Shown here piece by piece: positions 25,643 to 34,083 of a stretch of DNA of 34,474 bases. Source of the DNA: Pseudanabaena biceps PCC 7429. Lineage in GTDB: Bacteria > Cyanobacteriota > Cyanobacteriia > Pseudanabaenales > Pseudanabaenaceae. The notes under the pieces are model-generated. The model worked only from the letters and a program-made list of their open reading frames with translations. It had not been told where the DNA came from and searched no databases. Every line of letters starts with the position of its first letter. Position 1 is the stretch's first letter. The position numbers and the translations under genes are program-made. The stretch spans positions 1-34,474 of the forward strand of contig NZ_ALWB01000025.1 in NCBI RefSeq assembly GCF_000332215.1, in the 5' to 3' direction.

Positions 25643-27784
25643 ATGCCAAACATCGAACAACTCATAGCTAAAGAACTTTCTCTTCGTCCCGAACAGATCG
25701 CCAATGCCCTAGAACTATTTGCCGAAGGTGCGACAATTCCCTTTGTCGCTCGCTATCGCAAAGAACGCACTGGCGAAATGAACGAGATCCAATTACGGGA
25801 TCTCCAAGATCGTCATGCCTATCTCACCGAACTGCGCGATCGCCAAACCATCATCCTCCAAGCGATCGCCGACCAAGGCAAACTAACCGATGACCTCAAA
25901 GCCAAAATCGAAGCCTGCCTCCAAAAGACCGAGCTAGAAGATCTCTATCTACCCTACCGTCCCAAGCGAAGAACAAGAGCGGCGATCGCTAGAGAAAAGG
26001 GCTTAGAACCCCTTGCTGAAGCAATTAAAAACTTTAATCGCTCCAATATCAACACCTCGATAACACAGGAAGCCGCCAAATATATATCCGAGAAGGTGAA
26101 ATCCGTTGAAGAAGCGCTCAAAGGTGCATCAGATATTCTTGCCGAGGAAGTTGCGGAAAATGCCGAATACCGCGCCTACATTCGCGACCAATTAAGGCAG
26201 TCGGGAATATTTATCTCGCAGATTAAGGGCTCTCACCCCATCGGCACTACCAAGTTTGAGATGTATCGAAACTATCAAGCAAAAGTCAAAACGATCGCTC
26301 CCCACAATTTCCTCGCCATCCTACGCGGCGAGACGGAAGAAATCATCACCCTCACCCTCGATTTTGACGAAGATCGCTTCCTTGCTTATTTAGAGTCCCA
26401 GCAAATTAAAACCAAAAATCCGACTCTACAGCAATTTTATCAAGATATGCTTAAGGATTCCTTTAACCGCTTGATGAAAACATCGGCGATCGCTGCGGTC
26501 ATTGCGGAGAAAAAAGCATGGGCAGATGGAGAATCCATTAAAACCTTTGAAGCCAATTTACGCGATTTACTCCTCGCAGCTCCCGCAGGAATGAAACCCA
26601 CCCTTGCCATTGATCCCGGATTCCGTACTGGTTGCAAAACTGCCGTAATCAGCGAGACAGGCAAGTTCCTCGAATACCAAACGCTTTTTCCCCATCAGTC
26701 TCCCGCTCAAAGGGAACAAGCTGCCCGTATCTTCAGAAACCTCATCGAGAAGTATCAAATTCAGCTAATTGCGATCGGCAATGGAACAGCGGGAAGGGAA
26801 ACTGAAAGCTTCGTTATAGAATCAATGCAAGGCATGAAAAATCCGCCAATCAAAGTAATGGTCAACGAGTCGGGGGCTTCGATCTATTCCGCCAGCACCG
26901 TCGCGATCATCGAATTTCCCGATCTCGATTTAACCGTACGTGGCGCAATTAGTATCGGTAGAAGACTACAGGATCCCCTTGCCGAATTGGTCAAAATCGA
27001 TCCCAAATCCATTGGGGTCGGGCAATATCAGCATGATGTCGATCAGAAGTTACTCAAAAAGAAACTCGATGAAACCGTCGAGAGTTGCGTCAATTTTGTC
27101 GGGGTAGACCTAAATACAGCTTCCAAAGAACTCTTGACCTTTGTCTCAGGACTGAATACCACGGTCGCCAATAACATCATCACCTACCGCAATCAGCATG
27201 GGGCTTTTCGCGATCGCCGTGATTTATTGAAAGTTCCCAAATTAGGCGCAAAAGCTTTTGAACAGGCGGCAGGATTTTTACGTATTCACGATGGCGATCG
27301 TCCCTTAGACAATACTGCCGTCCACCCCGAAAGTTACCCTGTTGTCGAAGCGATCGCGAGCGATCTTAACGTACCGCTATCGGCAATCGCCCAAGCCTCA
27401 GACAAGCTAAAAACGGTCAATCTCAAAAAATACGTCACGGAAGCGATCGGCGAACCAACCCTGCGCGATATCTTGCGGGAATTAGAAAAACCAGGACGAG
27501 ACCCTCGCGCTGAGTTCAAGTCTGTTAACTTCCTCGAAGCCGTACAGAAAATCACCGATCTGCAAATCGGCATGGAACTTGAAGGAATCATCACCAATGT
27601 AGCGAACTTTGGGGCATTTGTTGATATTGGAGTCCATCAAGATGGATTAGTGCATATCTCGCAGTTAGCCAATCACTTCGTCAGCGATCCCAAGCAAATT
27701 GTCAAAGTTGGTCAGGTAGTCAAAGTGCGCGTCTTGGAAGTAAACGAATCTCTAAAACGGATTAGTTTATCAATGAAGTTATAG
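25643..27784 (+). CDS. tex: Tex-family RNA-binding transcription accessory protein
   Basis: A 713-aa cytoplasmic nucleic-acid-binding protein of the Tex/Spt6-core family. In order: N-terminal helical region (EQIANALELFAEGATIPFVA, then RYRKERTGEMNEIQLR), a YqgF/RuvC-like domain starting at LAIDPGFRTGCKTAV, tandem helix-hairpin-helix motifs (LNTASKELLTFVSGL, VPKLGAKAFEQAAGF), and a C-terminal S1 domain (GIITNVANFGAFVDIGV, QDGLVHISQLA). The start at 25643 (MPNIEQLIAKEL) lines up with the family; an ATG at 25592 would add 17 residues. Both lack a clear ribosome site. The TAG stop is in the left end of the family C element. The protein is not essential in most bacteria and affects RNA metabolism and gene expression. 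Confidence 0.94.
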   Translation: MPNIEQLIAKELSLRPEQIANALELFAEGATIPFVARYRKERTGEMNEIQLRDLQDRHAYLTELRDRQTIILQAIADQGKLTDDLKAKIEACLQKTELEDLYLPYRPKRRTRAAIAREKGLEPLAEAIKNFNRSNINTSITQEAAKYISEKVKSVEEALKGASDILAEEVAENAEYRAYIRDQLRQSGIFISQIKGSHPIGTTKFEMYRNYQAKVKTIAPHNFLAILRGETEEIITLTLDFDEDRFLAYLESQQIKTKNPTLQQFYQDMLKDSFNRLMKTSAIAAVIAEKKAWADGESIKTFEANLRDLLLAAPAGMKPTLAIDPGFRTGCKTAVISETGKFLEYQTLFPHQSPAQREQAARIFRNLIEKYQIQLIAIGNGTAGRETESFVIESMQGMKNPPIKVMVNESGASIYSASTVAIIEFPDLDLTVRGAISIGRRLQDPLAELVKIDPKSIGVGQYQHDVDQKLLKKKLDETVESCVNFVGVDLNTASKELLTFVSGLNTTVANNIITYRNQHGAFRDRRDLLKVPKLGAKAFEQAAGFLRIHDGDRPLDNTAVHPESYPVVEAIASDLNVPLSAIAQASDKLKTVNLKKYVTEAIGEPTLRDILRELEKPGRDPRAEFKSVNFLEAVQKITDLQIGMELEGIITNVANFGAFVDIGVHQDGLVHISQLANHFVSDPKQIVKVGQVVKVRVLEVNESLKRISLSMKL

Positions 27785-27908
27785 CTATATTCACTTACAG
27801 CAATGTTCTGTAAGTCAGGAAATCAAACCCAATAGAGAGTTGCGGCGCGAAGCGCCGCAACTCTCTATTGGGTTTGATTTTTGTCCTAACATTACTGAAT
27901 ATAGCTAT
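27781..27908. repeat. Family C element with 13-bp perfect terminal inverted repeats and 28-bp stem
   Basis: The ends ATAGCTATATTCA (27781-27793) and TGAATATAGCTAT (27896-27908) are perfect inverse copies. The centre is a 28-bp perfect stem (27821-27848 with 27852-27879, loop GAA) followed by TTTTTG, so it can also act as the tex terminator. The tex stop codon lies in the left end. Confidence 0.85.
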
Positions 27909-28050
27909 ACATTTAGATTGTATAGATTGTAGAGATTGCTGTAACTAATCTTCAGGCAAAGTACTCTGTCTAATGTTCGCTCGGATGGACAGGAAGATTC
28001 TATGGGAAAAGGAGGTGCGAGGTAAAGCCTTGCACCTCTAAATTATTTCG

Positions 28051-28443
28051 TCAGATGGCGACAATACACTCAATTTCCACCAGCGCATCAAGGGGCAATC
28101 TGGCAACTTGAACGGTGGAGCGGGCTGGGAAGGGCGCGAGAAAATATTTGCCGTAGATCGCATTCACTTTGGGGAAATCCGCCATGTCTGCAAGAAATAC
28201 AGTAGTCTTGATCACGTTAGTTAAATCTGCCCCAGCTTCGGCAAGAACGGCTTGAATATTCTTGATTACCTGTTCGGCTTGCTCTTCGACCGTAGTAGCG
28301 ACAATTTTGCCGATCGCAGGCTCGATCGCAATTTGTCCTGCCATGAAAATTAATTTGCTCGACGCAGGAACGGCGATCGCTTGGTTATAAGGACCGACGG
28401 GAGCGGGGGCTTTATCGGTAAGGATTACTTCTTTTTGACTCAT
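28051..28443 (-). CDS. RidA family enamine/imine deaminase
   Basis: A 130-aa member of the RidA (YjgF/UK114) family. RidA hydrolyses reactive enamine and imine intermediates, such as 2-aminoacrylate released by PLP enzymes, to keto acids and ammonia. The hallmark residues are present: Y19 in PVGPYNQA, G36 in FMAGQIA, R108 in FPARSTVQVARLP and E123 in LVEIECIV. Length fits the small trimeric type. The start ATG at 28443 is preceded by GAAGA. It is a single gene lying convergent to tex, and its own upstream region faces that of pheT. Confidence 0.93.
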   Translation of the reverse strand: MSQKEVILTDKAPAPVGPYNQAIAVPASSKLIFMAGQIAIEPAIGKIVATTVEEQAEQVIKNIQAVLAEAGADLTNVIKTTVFLADMADFPKVNAIYGKYFLAPFPARSTVQVARLPLDALVEIECIVAI

Positions 28444-28873
28444 TCTTCACGATTCTTTTGATTAGTCGATGTTAATTATAGCTAACAAAGCCCAAAGAGA
28501 GAGGCAGCCCAAAGCGCCGCCTCTATATATATTGAAGATTACGAAAATTCTCATTGCAAATCATTTCGATAATGCGGTTAGTAAGTTTGCCGTGCGGATT
28601 TTGCTAAACTACTAAGTAGCTAAGTAAGTAGCTAAGCATAAGTAAACTTAAAACCTAGAAGAGCGTACCGCCCGCTACGCGGGCAGTACGCTCTCTGGTT
28701 TTAGTTTTTAATTATGCTTAACTGCTTAACTAGTTTGGCAAGGTTAAAATCCAAAACCAAAGCATAGGTCGTCTGCTGCGTCAGAAGCCCATACTTCAGG
28801 TTTTTTAGTTTACTCATGCTTAGCTACTTACAATCTGAATATTTCTTAACACTCTTTTTTCCAAAAATTCCCA
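28444..28873. repeat. Gene-free region with two tandem family A elements upstream of pheT
   Basis: After a degenerate hairpin near 28490-28515 there is a doubled left end (TAAGTAG at 28613 and 28625). A 104-bp family A element follows at 28625-28728 (16-bp stem 28660-28694, loop TAC, one mismatch). A second, more diverged one runs from about 28729 to 28830 and ends TCATGCTTAGCTACTTA. The pheT start follows 44 bases later. I see no leader peptide or T-box. Confidence 0.75.
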
Positions 28874-31285
28874 ATGCGTATCTCTTTGAATTGGCTCCGT
28901 GAAATTGTTGACTGCGATCTCTCGCCTCAAGAGCTAGAAGAAAAACTAACGATGGCAGGCTTTGAAGTGGAGTCCATCGAAGACCGCAGGACATGGGCTG
29001 AGGGTGTCATTGTCGGTCATATCCTCACCGCCGAACGTCATCCCAACGCGGACAAGCTGCAAGTCTGTCAAGTTAATATCGGCGCACCCGAACCCTTACA
29101 AATTGTCTGTGGTGCGGCAAATGCCAGACAAGGTTTATTTGTCCCCGTAGCTACTATCGGGACCTATTTACCCACGATTGATCTGAAATTACGACCAACT
29201 AAGTTACGGGGTGAACGTTCTGAAGGGATGATTTGTTCACTTGCTGAGATCGGGCTTGCGAAAGAATCAAGCGGCATCCATGAATTTCCCGATGGCGTTA
29301 CCGTTGGTGCTGATGTGCGCCCCCTCTTGGGATTAGATGATGCCATCCTTGATGTTACTTCCACCGCGAACCGTGCCGATGCCCTCAGTATGGTCGGGAT
29401 TGCCCGTGAAGTAGCGGCTCTGTTGGGTAAGGAAGTCCGCTTACCCCTAGCTACTAAAGATTTTCAAATCCCAACCGCCAATTGGGTAACTGTAGAGGAT
29501 CGGAAATCCTGCCCCGTTTACATCGGCACCTTAATTAAAGGTGTCAAGGTTTCCCCTTCTCCCGAATGGTTGAAGCGACGGATTGAAGCGGCAGGTATGC
29601 GCTCTATCAATAACATTGTCGATATCACTAACTATATTTTATTGGAATGGGGACAGCCACTCCATGCCTTTGATGCCGATACGTTACAGGAAGGCATCAA
29701 TATCGGTGTGCGCTTTGCGAAGTCTGGCGAAAAAATCAAAACCCTTGATGATACCGATCGCACCCTTACCAGTCAAAACTTCTTAATTACATCAAGTGAC
29801 AAACCGATCGCGATCGCGGGTGTCATGGGCGGTGCTGAAACCGAAGTTGGGGAAACAACCACCAATATTGTTTTAGAAGCGGCTCTATTCACGCAGGTTA
29901 CCACAAGACGGTCGGCTCGCGCCCAAGGTTTACGTACTGAGGCTTCGGCGCGTTACGAGCGAGGTGTCAATCAAGCGGCGATCGAAGTCGCCACAGCCAA
30001 GGCAATCCAGATGATCGTCGAACTCGCAGGTGGCGAAGCGATCGAACAAAGCATCGTCGATGCCAGATCTAAGGAAGTTCGCACCATTGACCTCCGTTTA
30101 ACCAAAGTGTGGCAGATCCTCGGTGAAGTCGATCGCGAAGATGAAAGCGCTCTACCTTTACTATCAGAAGCCGAAGTCGAACAAACGCTTAAAGTCCTAT
30201 CCTTTGAGCTAGAAAAGCAGCCGATCGAAGAAGGTAGCTATGCAGTCTGGAAAGTAACCGTTCCCCCCTATCGCTATGCCGACATCGAACGGGAAATCGA
30301 CTTAGTTGAGGAAATTGCGCGGATCTATGGATACGACAAATTTGTGGAAACCCTCCCCGCAAGAACAGAATTTGGATTCCTCTCTGCCGATCAAGAGGGT
30401 GGACGGATGATTCGGTCAGCTTTTAGGGCGGTGGGTTTAACGGAAGTCATGCATATGTCTCTATGTAGTCCCACTGAGTCCCATCAAGTCAAAATTAATA
30501 ATCCTGTGGCGATCGAATATGGAGCACTCCGAGGCGATTTACTCACCAATTTAATCGAATCCTGTGCCTTTAATATCAATCAAGGCAACGGTATTTTAAA
30601 TGGATTTGAAATCGGTCGTGTATTCTGGCTCGATGAAGCTGGCAGCGATGAAACCGATCGCATTGCAGGAATTTTTGGTGGCGATCCTACCGTCGGCGCA
30701 TGGCAGCATGACTCCAAGCCCTTGAATTTCTACGAAGCCAAAGGTTTGCTCGATTCGGTTTTCCACAATCTTTCGGTCGCTGTGGAATATCAGCCCGATC
30801 AAAAGGATGATCGCCTACATCCTGGACGTACTGCTTCATTATGGATTTCGGGCGAACGCCTCGGTACTTTTGGGCAGTTACATCCCCAACTACGCGCCGA
30901 GAAGGAACTTCCCGATGAGGTTTATGCCTTTGAGCTGGATTTCTACACCTTACTAGATGCCATGATGAAAAAGTCTATTCCGACTTTTCAGACTTTCTCT
31001 ACCTATCCCAGTAGCGATCGCGATATTGCCTTCTTTGCCCCGCTTAAGTTCACTGTGGCTGATATTAAGCGATCAATTACCCATATCGGTGGCGAACTTC
31101 TCGATTCCGTTACTCTTTTCGATCAATACATTGGTACTGGCGTGCCTGAAGGGGCACGCAGTCTTGCCTTTCGTCTCGTCTATCGAGCTAGCGATCGCAC
31201 TTTAACCGATGTCGATATCAATCCCGTACATCAAAAGGTACGCGATTTGCTGGAAGAGAAGTTCCAAGCAACCTTAAGAAGCTAA
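28874..31285 (+). CDS. pheT: Phenylalanine-tRNA ligase beta subunit
   Basis: The beta chain of the alpha2-beta2 enzyme that charges tRNA-Phe, 803 aa as usual. The start MRISLNWLREIVD is the family start. The OB-fold tRNA-binding domain follows at about 40-150 (HPNADKLQVCQV, then QIVCGAANAR and RGERSEGMICS). Next come the B3/B4 editing region (RIEAAGMRSINNIVDITNY), the B5 domain (VTVPPYRYADIEREIDLVEE) and a catalytic-like core. The C-terminal FDX-ACB anticodon-binding domain (FSTYPSSDRDIAFF to SLAFRLVYRASDRTLTD) completes it. The pheS gene is not adjacent, as is common in cyanobacteria. Confidence 0.97.
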   Translation: MRISLNWLREIVDCDLSPQELEEKLTMAGFEVESIEDRRTWAEGVIVGHILTAERHPNADKLQVCQVNIGAPEPLQIVCGAANARQGLFVPVATIGTYLPTIDLKLRPTKLRGERSEGMICSLAEIGLAKESSGIHEFPDGVTVGADVRPLLGLDDAILDVTSTANRADALSMVGIAREVAALLGKEVRLPLATKDFQIPTANWVTVEDRKSCPVYIGTLIKGVKVSPSPEWLKRRIEAAGMRSINNIVDITNYILLEWGQPLHAFDADTLQEGINIGVRFAKSGEKIKTLDDTDRTLTSQNFLITSSDKPIAIAGVMGGAETEVGETTTNIVLEAALFTQVTTRRSARAQGLRTEASARYERGVNQAAIEVATAKAIQMIVELAGGEAIEQSIVDARSKEVRTIDLRLTKVWQILGEVDREDESALPLLSEAEVEQTLKVLSFELEKQPIEEGSYAVWKVTVPPYRYADIEREIDLVEEIARIYGYDKFVETLPARTEFGFLSADQEGGRMIRSAFRAVGLTEVMHMSLCSPTESHQVKINNPVAIEYGALRGDLLTNLIESCAFNINQGNGILNGFEIGRVFWLDEAGSDETDRIAGIFGGDPTVGAWQHDSKPLNFYEAKGLLDSVFHNLSVAVEYQPDQKDDRLHPGRTASLWISGERLGTFGQLHPQLRAEKELPDEVYAFELDFYTLLDAMMKKSIPTFQTFSTYPSSDRDIAFFAPLKFTVADIKRSITHIGGELLDSVTLFDQYIGTGVPEGARSLAFRLVYRASDRTLTDVDINPVHQKVRDLLEEKFQATLRS

Positions 31286-31289
31286 AACA

Positions 31290-31318
31290 TAAGTGGCGGT
31301 GCTTTGCACCGCCACTTA
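31290..31318. repeat. Perfect 13-bp hairpin after pheT
   Basis: TAAGTGGCGGTGC and its complement close on TTT, four bases after the pheT stop codon. The GTGGCGGTGC core is shared with the hairpins at 1-27 and 22352-22380. It may terminate pheT, although no T-tract follows. Confidence 0.65.
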
Positions 31319-31416
31319 CAGCGCTTTGCGCTCAAACCCAAACCAAGAAAAACTTTAAAAGCCTTGCAAAGCAACGCTTTCAAAGTTTTTCTTGTGGTTC
31401 GTTTGATCGATAATTG
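31315..31416 (+). repeat. Family D repeat, second copy
   Basis: It runs from CTTACAGCGCTTTGCGCTCA through an imperfect hairpin (AAGAAAAACTTT arm) to GATCGATAATTG, and matches the minus strand of 9822-9922. The stem here has several mismatches, whereas that of the other copy is perfect. Confidence 0.7.
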
Positions 31417-31480
31417 GTATATGTTTGGGGTTAAGCAAACCTTACGTTGCTATAAAAGTGATGATCACCAATGGCACTGC

Positions 31481-32215
31481 CTAGATAAATACCATTGGTT
31501 TATTTTTTAAGGGAGCAAAAGCCTCCGCATCAAAGCGATAAAGACTGGCAGGACGACCCGCCCCCCGTGAAGTTTTAATACCCGTATCACTCAAAAAACC
31601 TAACTTCAGCAGACGGGTGCGGAAATTAGAATAGTCGGAGAAATTCTCGCCGAGAACAGTGGTGTAGAGCTGATAGAGATCGCTGAGAGTAAAGGCTTCA
31701 GGCAAAACATCAAAGGCAACTGGACTATACTCTAGTTTATTGCAGAGGCGGCGATGACCATATTCGAGAATGCGATTGTGATCGAAGGCGAGTTCGGGAA
31801 CTTGATTGACGGGATACCATGCGATGCCACTAACACCATCAGCGATGAGTTCGGCTTGAGAAAAGGGCACAAGCGCAAAATAACTGACGGATAAATAGCG
31901 CACTGCGTAGCTATCGGGCGCTTCGCGAGGATCACGTCCGATATCGCCAAAGGTAAAGAGTTGTTCGAGATAGAGATTTTTGGCGCGAATTTTCTCGGAG
32001 AGAATGCGATAGGCTGATTCTTCGAGGGATTCACCTTGACGCACGAGGGTTCCTGGTAAGCACCAACGATCGCGATAGGGTTCGTGTTGACGCATCACCA
32101 GTAACACCAATAGACGATTCTGCTCGGTATCGACGGAAAAGATCACGTTATCGACACCGACCTTGAAATCTGCTAGGGGTTTTTTAGTTACTGTGGTGCG
32201 GGACTTGTCTGCCAT
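31481..32215 (-). CDS. Nudix-domain protein with C-terminal winged helix (NrtR-like NAD regulator)
   Basis: A 244-aa protein with an N-terminal Nudix fold (about 15-150) and a C-terminal winged helix (about 165-235: EAFTLSDLYQLYTTVLG, then NFRTRLLKLGFL and AGRPASLYRFD). This is the layout of NrtR, a repressor of NAD synthesis genes that senses ADP-ribose. The Nudix box, LPGTLVRQGESLEESAYRIL then SEKIRAK, departs from GX5EX7REUXEEXGU: the E after R is I and one E of the EE pair is K. Hydrolysis is therefore doubtful and a regulatory role more likely. It overlaps the 3' end of nadD by 28 bases, which supports the NAD link. A plain Nudix hydrolase is the alternative. Confidence 0.83.
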   Translation of the reverse strand: MADKSRTTVTKKPLADFKVGVDNVIFSVDTEQNRLLVLLVMRQHEPYRDRWCLPGTLVRQGESLEESAYRILSEKIRAKNLYLEQLFTFGDIGRDPREAPDSYAVRYLSVSYFALVPFSQAELIADGVSGIAWYPVNQVPELAFDHNRILEYGHRRLCNKLEYSPVAFDVLPEAFTLSDLYQLYTTVLGENFSDYSNFRTRLLKLGFLSDTGIKTSRGAGRPASLYRFDAEAFAPLKNKPMVFI

Positions 32216-32784
32216 GCGTAAAGCGACTCTCGTTGGATATATGCTGCGACTGTGGGTATTATGACTGAACTGTTACCATTGTTGCGATAGTCTGACGAAG
32301 AAACGTGAGGTATCGAGGTAGAGTCGGGGGCGATCGCCACTTCAGTGCCCATCTGAACAAGGCGCTCAATATCAATAGCAGCAATGCTTACACCCTGTCG
32401 AGGGACGACTAACAGCTTAACTTGATGTAACAAATCTTGGGCACGATACCATGTGGGCAATTGCCGCACGAGATCGCCACCGATGACGAGGGTAAGGTTT
32501 GCCTCGGGCAAAATTTGTTTGGCTTTCTCGACGGTATTAATTGTACGCGGATCGCTAAGTTCGGGATGCAAGCCAATCGTTTGAGCAGGTGGTTGGATGG
32601 CGGCGATGGTTAGCTCCATCATCGCGAGGCGATCGCGTAGGCTTGCTTGATGGGTTTTGAATGGGTTATCTGACACCCAAACGATTGTGCGATCGTAATG
32701 ATTATCGAGCCATTGTAAAATCTGTTGATGTCCGATACTCGGCGGATCGGCGCTAGTTCCAAAGAGAGCGATGTTCATTTGCAT
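32188..32784 (-). CDS. nadD: Nicotinate-nucleotide adenylyltransferase
   Basis: NadD transfers AMP from ATP to nicotinate mononucleotide, giving deamido-NAD. The 198-aa protein has the nucleotidyltransferase motif GTSADPPSIGH near the N-terminus (a variant of the GxFxPxHxGH pattern), then WVSDNPFKTH, LVIGGDLVRQLPTWYR, and HVSSSDYRNN in the place of the usual ISST-x-(I/V)R. The start at 32784 is one base after the stop of the upstream DUF29 gene and is preferred to the start at 32880, which would lie inside that gene in another frame; a second ATG is at 32778. The 3' end overlaps the NrtR-like gene. This makes a three-gene minus-strand operon DUF29, nadD and nrtR-like. Confidence 0.88.
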   Translation of the reverse strand: MQMNIALFGTSADPPSIGHQQILQWLDNHYDRTIVWVSDNPFKTHQASLRDRLAMMELTIAAIQPPAQTIGLHPELSDPRTINTVEKAKQILPEANLTLVIGGDLVRQLPTWYRAQDLLHQVKLLVVPRQGVSIAAIDIERLVQMGTEVAIAPDSTSIPHVSSSDYRNNGNSSVIIPTVAAYIQRESLYAWQTSPAPQ

Positions 32785-32785
32785 G

Positions 32786-33226
32786 TTAGGCAAGAAATTC
32801 TGGATCGAGGATTTGGGCGATCGTATATGGGCATTCAGTCGGAAATGTCTGTAGAGGCTTCTGTGTTTCCTTTGCCGCATCTCTCCGCGCCCGTCGATAG
32901 TATTTCTCTATCCATTCTGAATCTAGAAGGAATCTTTGCAAACTAGGAGTATCTTCCAAACAGTCTTGAATTTTGTCACGACAATTGGAAAGTGTGTTAT
33001 TCCAACTCGGCGTTCTTTTCTCAGGTTGGTACTGACATTTAAGTAAGTGCATTACCAGTATCTGAAAATAGCTACTAAGTTCTTTTTGTTCGCTACGTCC
33101 CAATGCTTCTAATTCCTCGATCAAATTTTTGACATCCAATTCTGCCCAACGACCTTTTTGCAGGTACTCAGCCTGTTGCTGTGTCCATTTTAAGAAGTCT
33201 TGTTCATAACTTGCTACTTTTTCCAT
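32786..33226 (-). CDS. DUF29 family protein (second copy)
   Basis: A 146-aa helical DUF29 protein of unknown function. Typical segments are YEQDFLKWTQQQAEYLQKG, LDVKNLIEELEALGRSEQ, then ILVMHLLKCQYQPEKRTPSW, and DTPSLQRFL. It is only distantly similar to the DUF29 protein at 6069-6518 and closer to the family standard. Its TAA stop is separated by one base from the nadD ATG, so nadD is probably translated by coupling. Why a DUF29 gene leads an NAD gene pair is unknown; it may be chance. Confidence 0.86.
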   Translation of the reverse strand: MEKVASYEQDFLKWTQQQAEYLQKGRWAELDVKNLIEELEALGRSEQKELSSYFQILVMHLLKCQYQPEKRTPSWNNTLSNCRDKIQDCLEDTPSLQRFLLDSEWIEKYYRRARRDAAKETQKPLQTFPTECPYTIAQILDPEFLA

Positions 33227-33366
33227 AGTCTAGTTTGATGGGTTGCCTATCTGAAAAGCTATATATGCATGTTAAAGCATTTTTTGCGGCGATCGCCTTT
33301 CTCAAGGTTACAAATTAAAGGCGATCGCCAAAATCCTCAAGCCAATCAAAACAGCGATCGCTGTTT
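33227..33366. promoter_or_regulatory. Spacer with HIP1-centred palindromes
   Basis: GGCGATCGCCTTT (33288-33300) and AAAGGCGATCGCC (33317-33329) can form a 13-bp stem. AAACAGCGATCGCTGTTT (33349-33366) is a perfect 18-base palindrome directly after the stop of the truncated gene. Such extended HIP1 palindromes could act as terminators. The upstream promoter of the DUF29-nadD operon must also lie here. Confidence 0.45.
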
Positions 33367-33669
33367 CTACATCCCGTCCCAGATATCCAATAAGTACTTC
33401 AGGCTAGATAAATGATTGGTTGATCGGCATCTTTTGATTAGAGCATCAAGATATGCCCTATCTTCAATGGTTTTTGGTCTTTCTTTTTTATAAAACAAGC
33501 CAAATTCTCGCAGATATTGTTTGAGGTATTTCTCGTGAAATCTCGATTTTGTAATATATTCAGGCGCACAATTCATTAATTCGGGATCGTTGGTGAGAAC
33601 GTCATAGTAAGGCTGAAAAACTGAAAAAAAGTCGGAATTACCTTTGGCTGAGTATTGAGCAGGAATATC
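33367..33669 (-). pseudogene. 3' fragment of an unknown gene interrupted by the IS1-family element
   Basis: The open frame continues from inside the IS end (apparent TTG start at 33681), so the first four residues are IS-encoded. The true remainder starts at about DIPAQYSAKGNSDFFSVF and runs some 100 residues to LKYLLDIWDGM and a TAG stop. I do not recognise the family; it is rich in charged and aromatic residues and has no membrane segment. On the other side of the IS, bases 34446-34474 read LAHAAKADL on the same strand, probably the end of the 5' part of this gene, most of which lies outside the window. Confidence 0.6.
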
Positions 33670-33693
33670 GGCGTTGCACAAATGAAAGATGAA

Positions 33694-34083
33694 TCAAGCA
33701 AAGGTAGTAAATGATTTGTACTTAAGATAGTGAATTAACAAACGAATTGAATACCTCAACATTTCTTCCGATTTTGAATAACATAAAGTTTTTCTGTGTA
33801 ATCTGGCTAAATAATGTCTAAGTCTTGTGTTTTCACCCTCAACTCTTGTCATGTAGGTCTTGCTGATAATTTGATCCTCCGAGTTGATAAACATTTTGTA
33901 GACGCAGTAGCCATCAGTAACCCAGAAATAGCATTGCCAAACTTTAATCAATGCCCACAAGTTTTTAAAGGTTTGGCTACTCCTATCCCCTAATACCCAA
34001 GCCAATATGCCTTGACTAAAATGATTCACCGCAGTCCATAGCCAAATCAAGTTTTTTTGACCCAACAAAGGTCTGGAGTTCAT
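33694..34083 (-). CDS. IS1-family transposase, C-terminal part (InsB-like)
   Basis: This frame carries the catalytic half of an IS1 transposase: IWLWTAVNHFSQGILAWVLG, the second Asp in WVTDGYCVY, the Glu in VEGENTRLR and the C-terminal RKTLCYSKSEEM. Taken with the upstream frame it gives the usual DDE protein of about 229 aa. The in-frame ATG at 34083 is inside the upstream frame and is unlikely to be a true start. Relative to the InsA frame it lies in the +1 register, with the crossing at a run of seven A (34052-34058 on the minus strand). It needs +1 frameshifting, transcript slippage by one A, or it is a broken gene. Confidence 0.8.
   Translation of the reverse strand: MNSRPLLGQKNLIWLWTAVNHFSQGILAWVLGDRSSQTFKNLWALIKVWQCYFWVTDGYCVYKMFINSEDQIISKTYMTRVEGENTRLRHYLARLHRKTLCYSKSEEMLRYSIRLLIHYLKYKSFTTFA

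Noticed and set aside
28600-28873. Possible T-box or leader attenuator before pheT
   Set aside because: The palindromes are ordinary family A copies; no T-box sequence or Phe-rich leader peptide is visible.
31304-31510. 68-codon plus-strand frame after pheT
   Set aside because: It lies on the family D repeat and then overlaps the 3' end of the Nudix gene antisense; no ribosome site.
32785-32880. N-terminal extension of NadD (start at 32880)
   Set aside because: It would lie fully inside the DUF29 coding sequence in another frame; the ATG at 32784 fits the family start and coupling.
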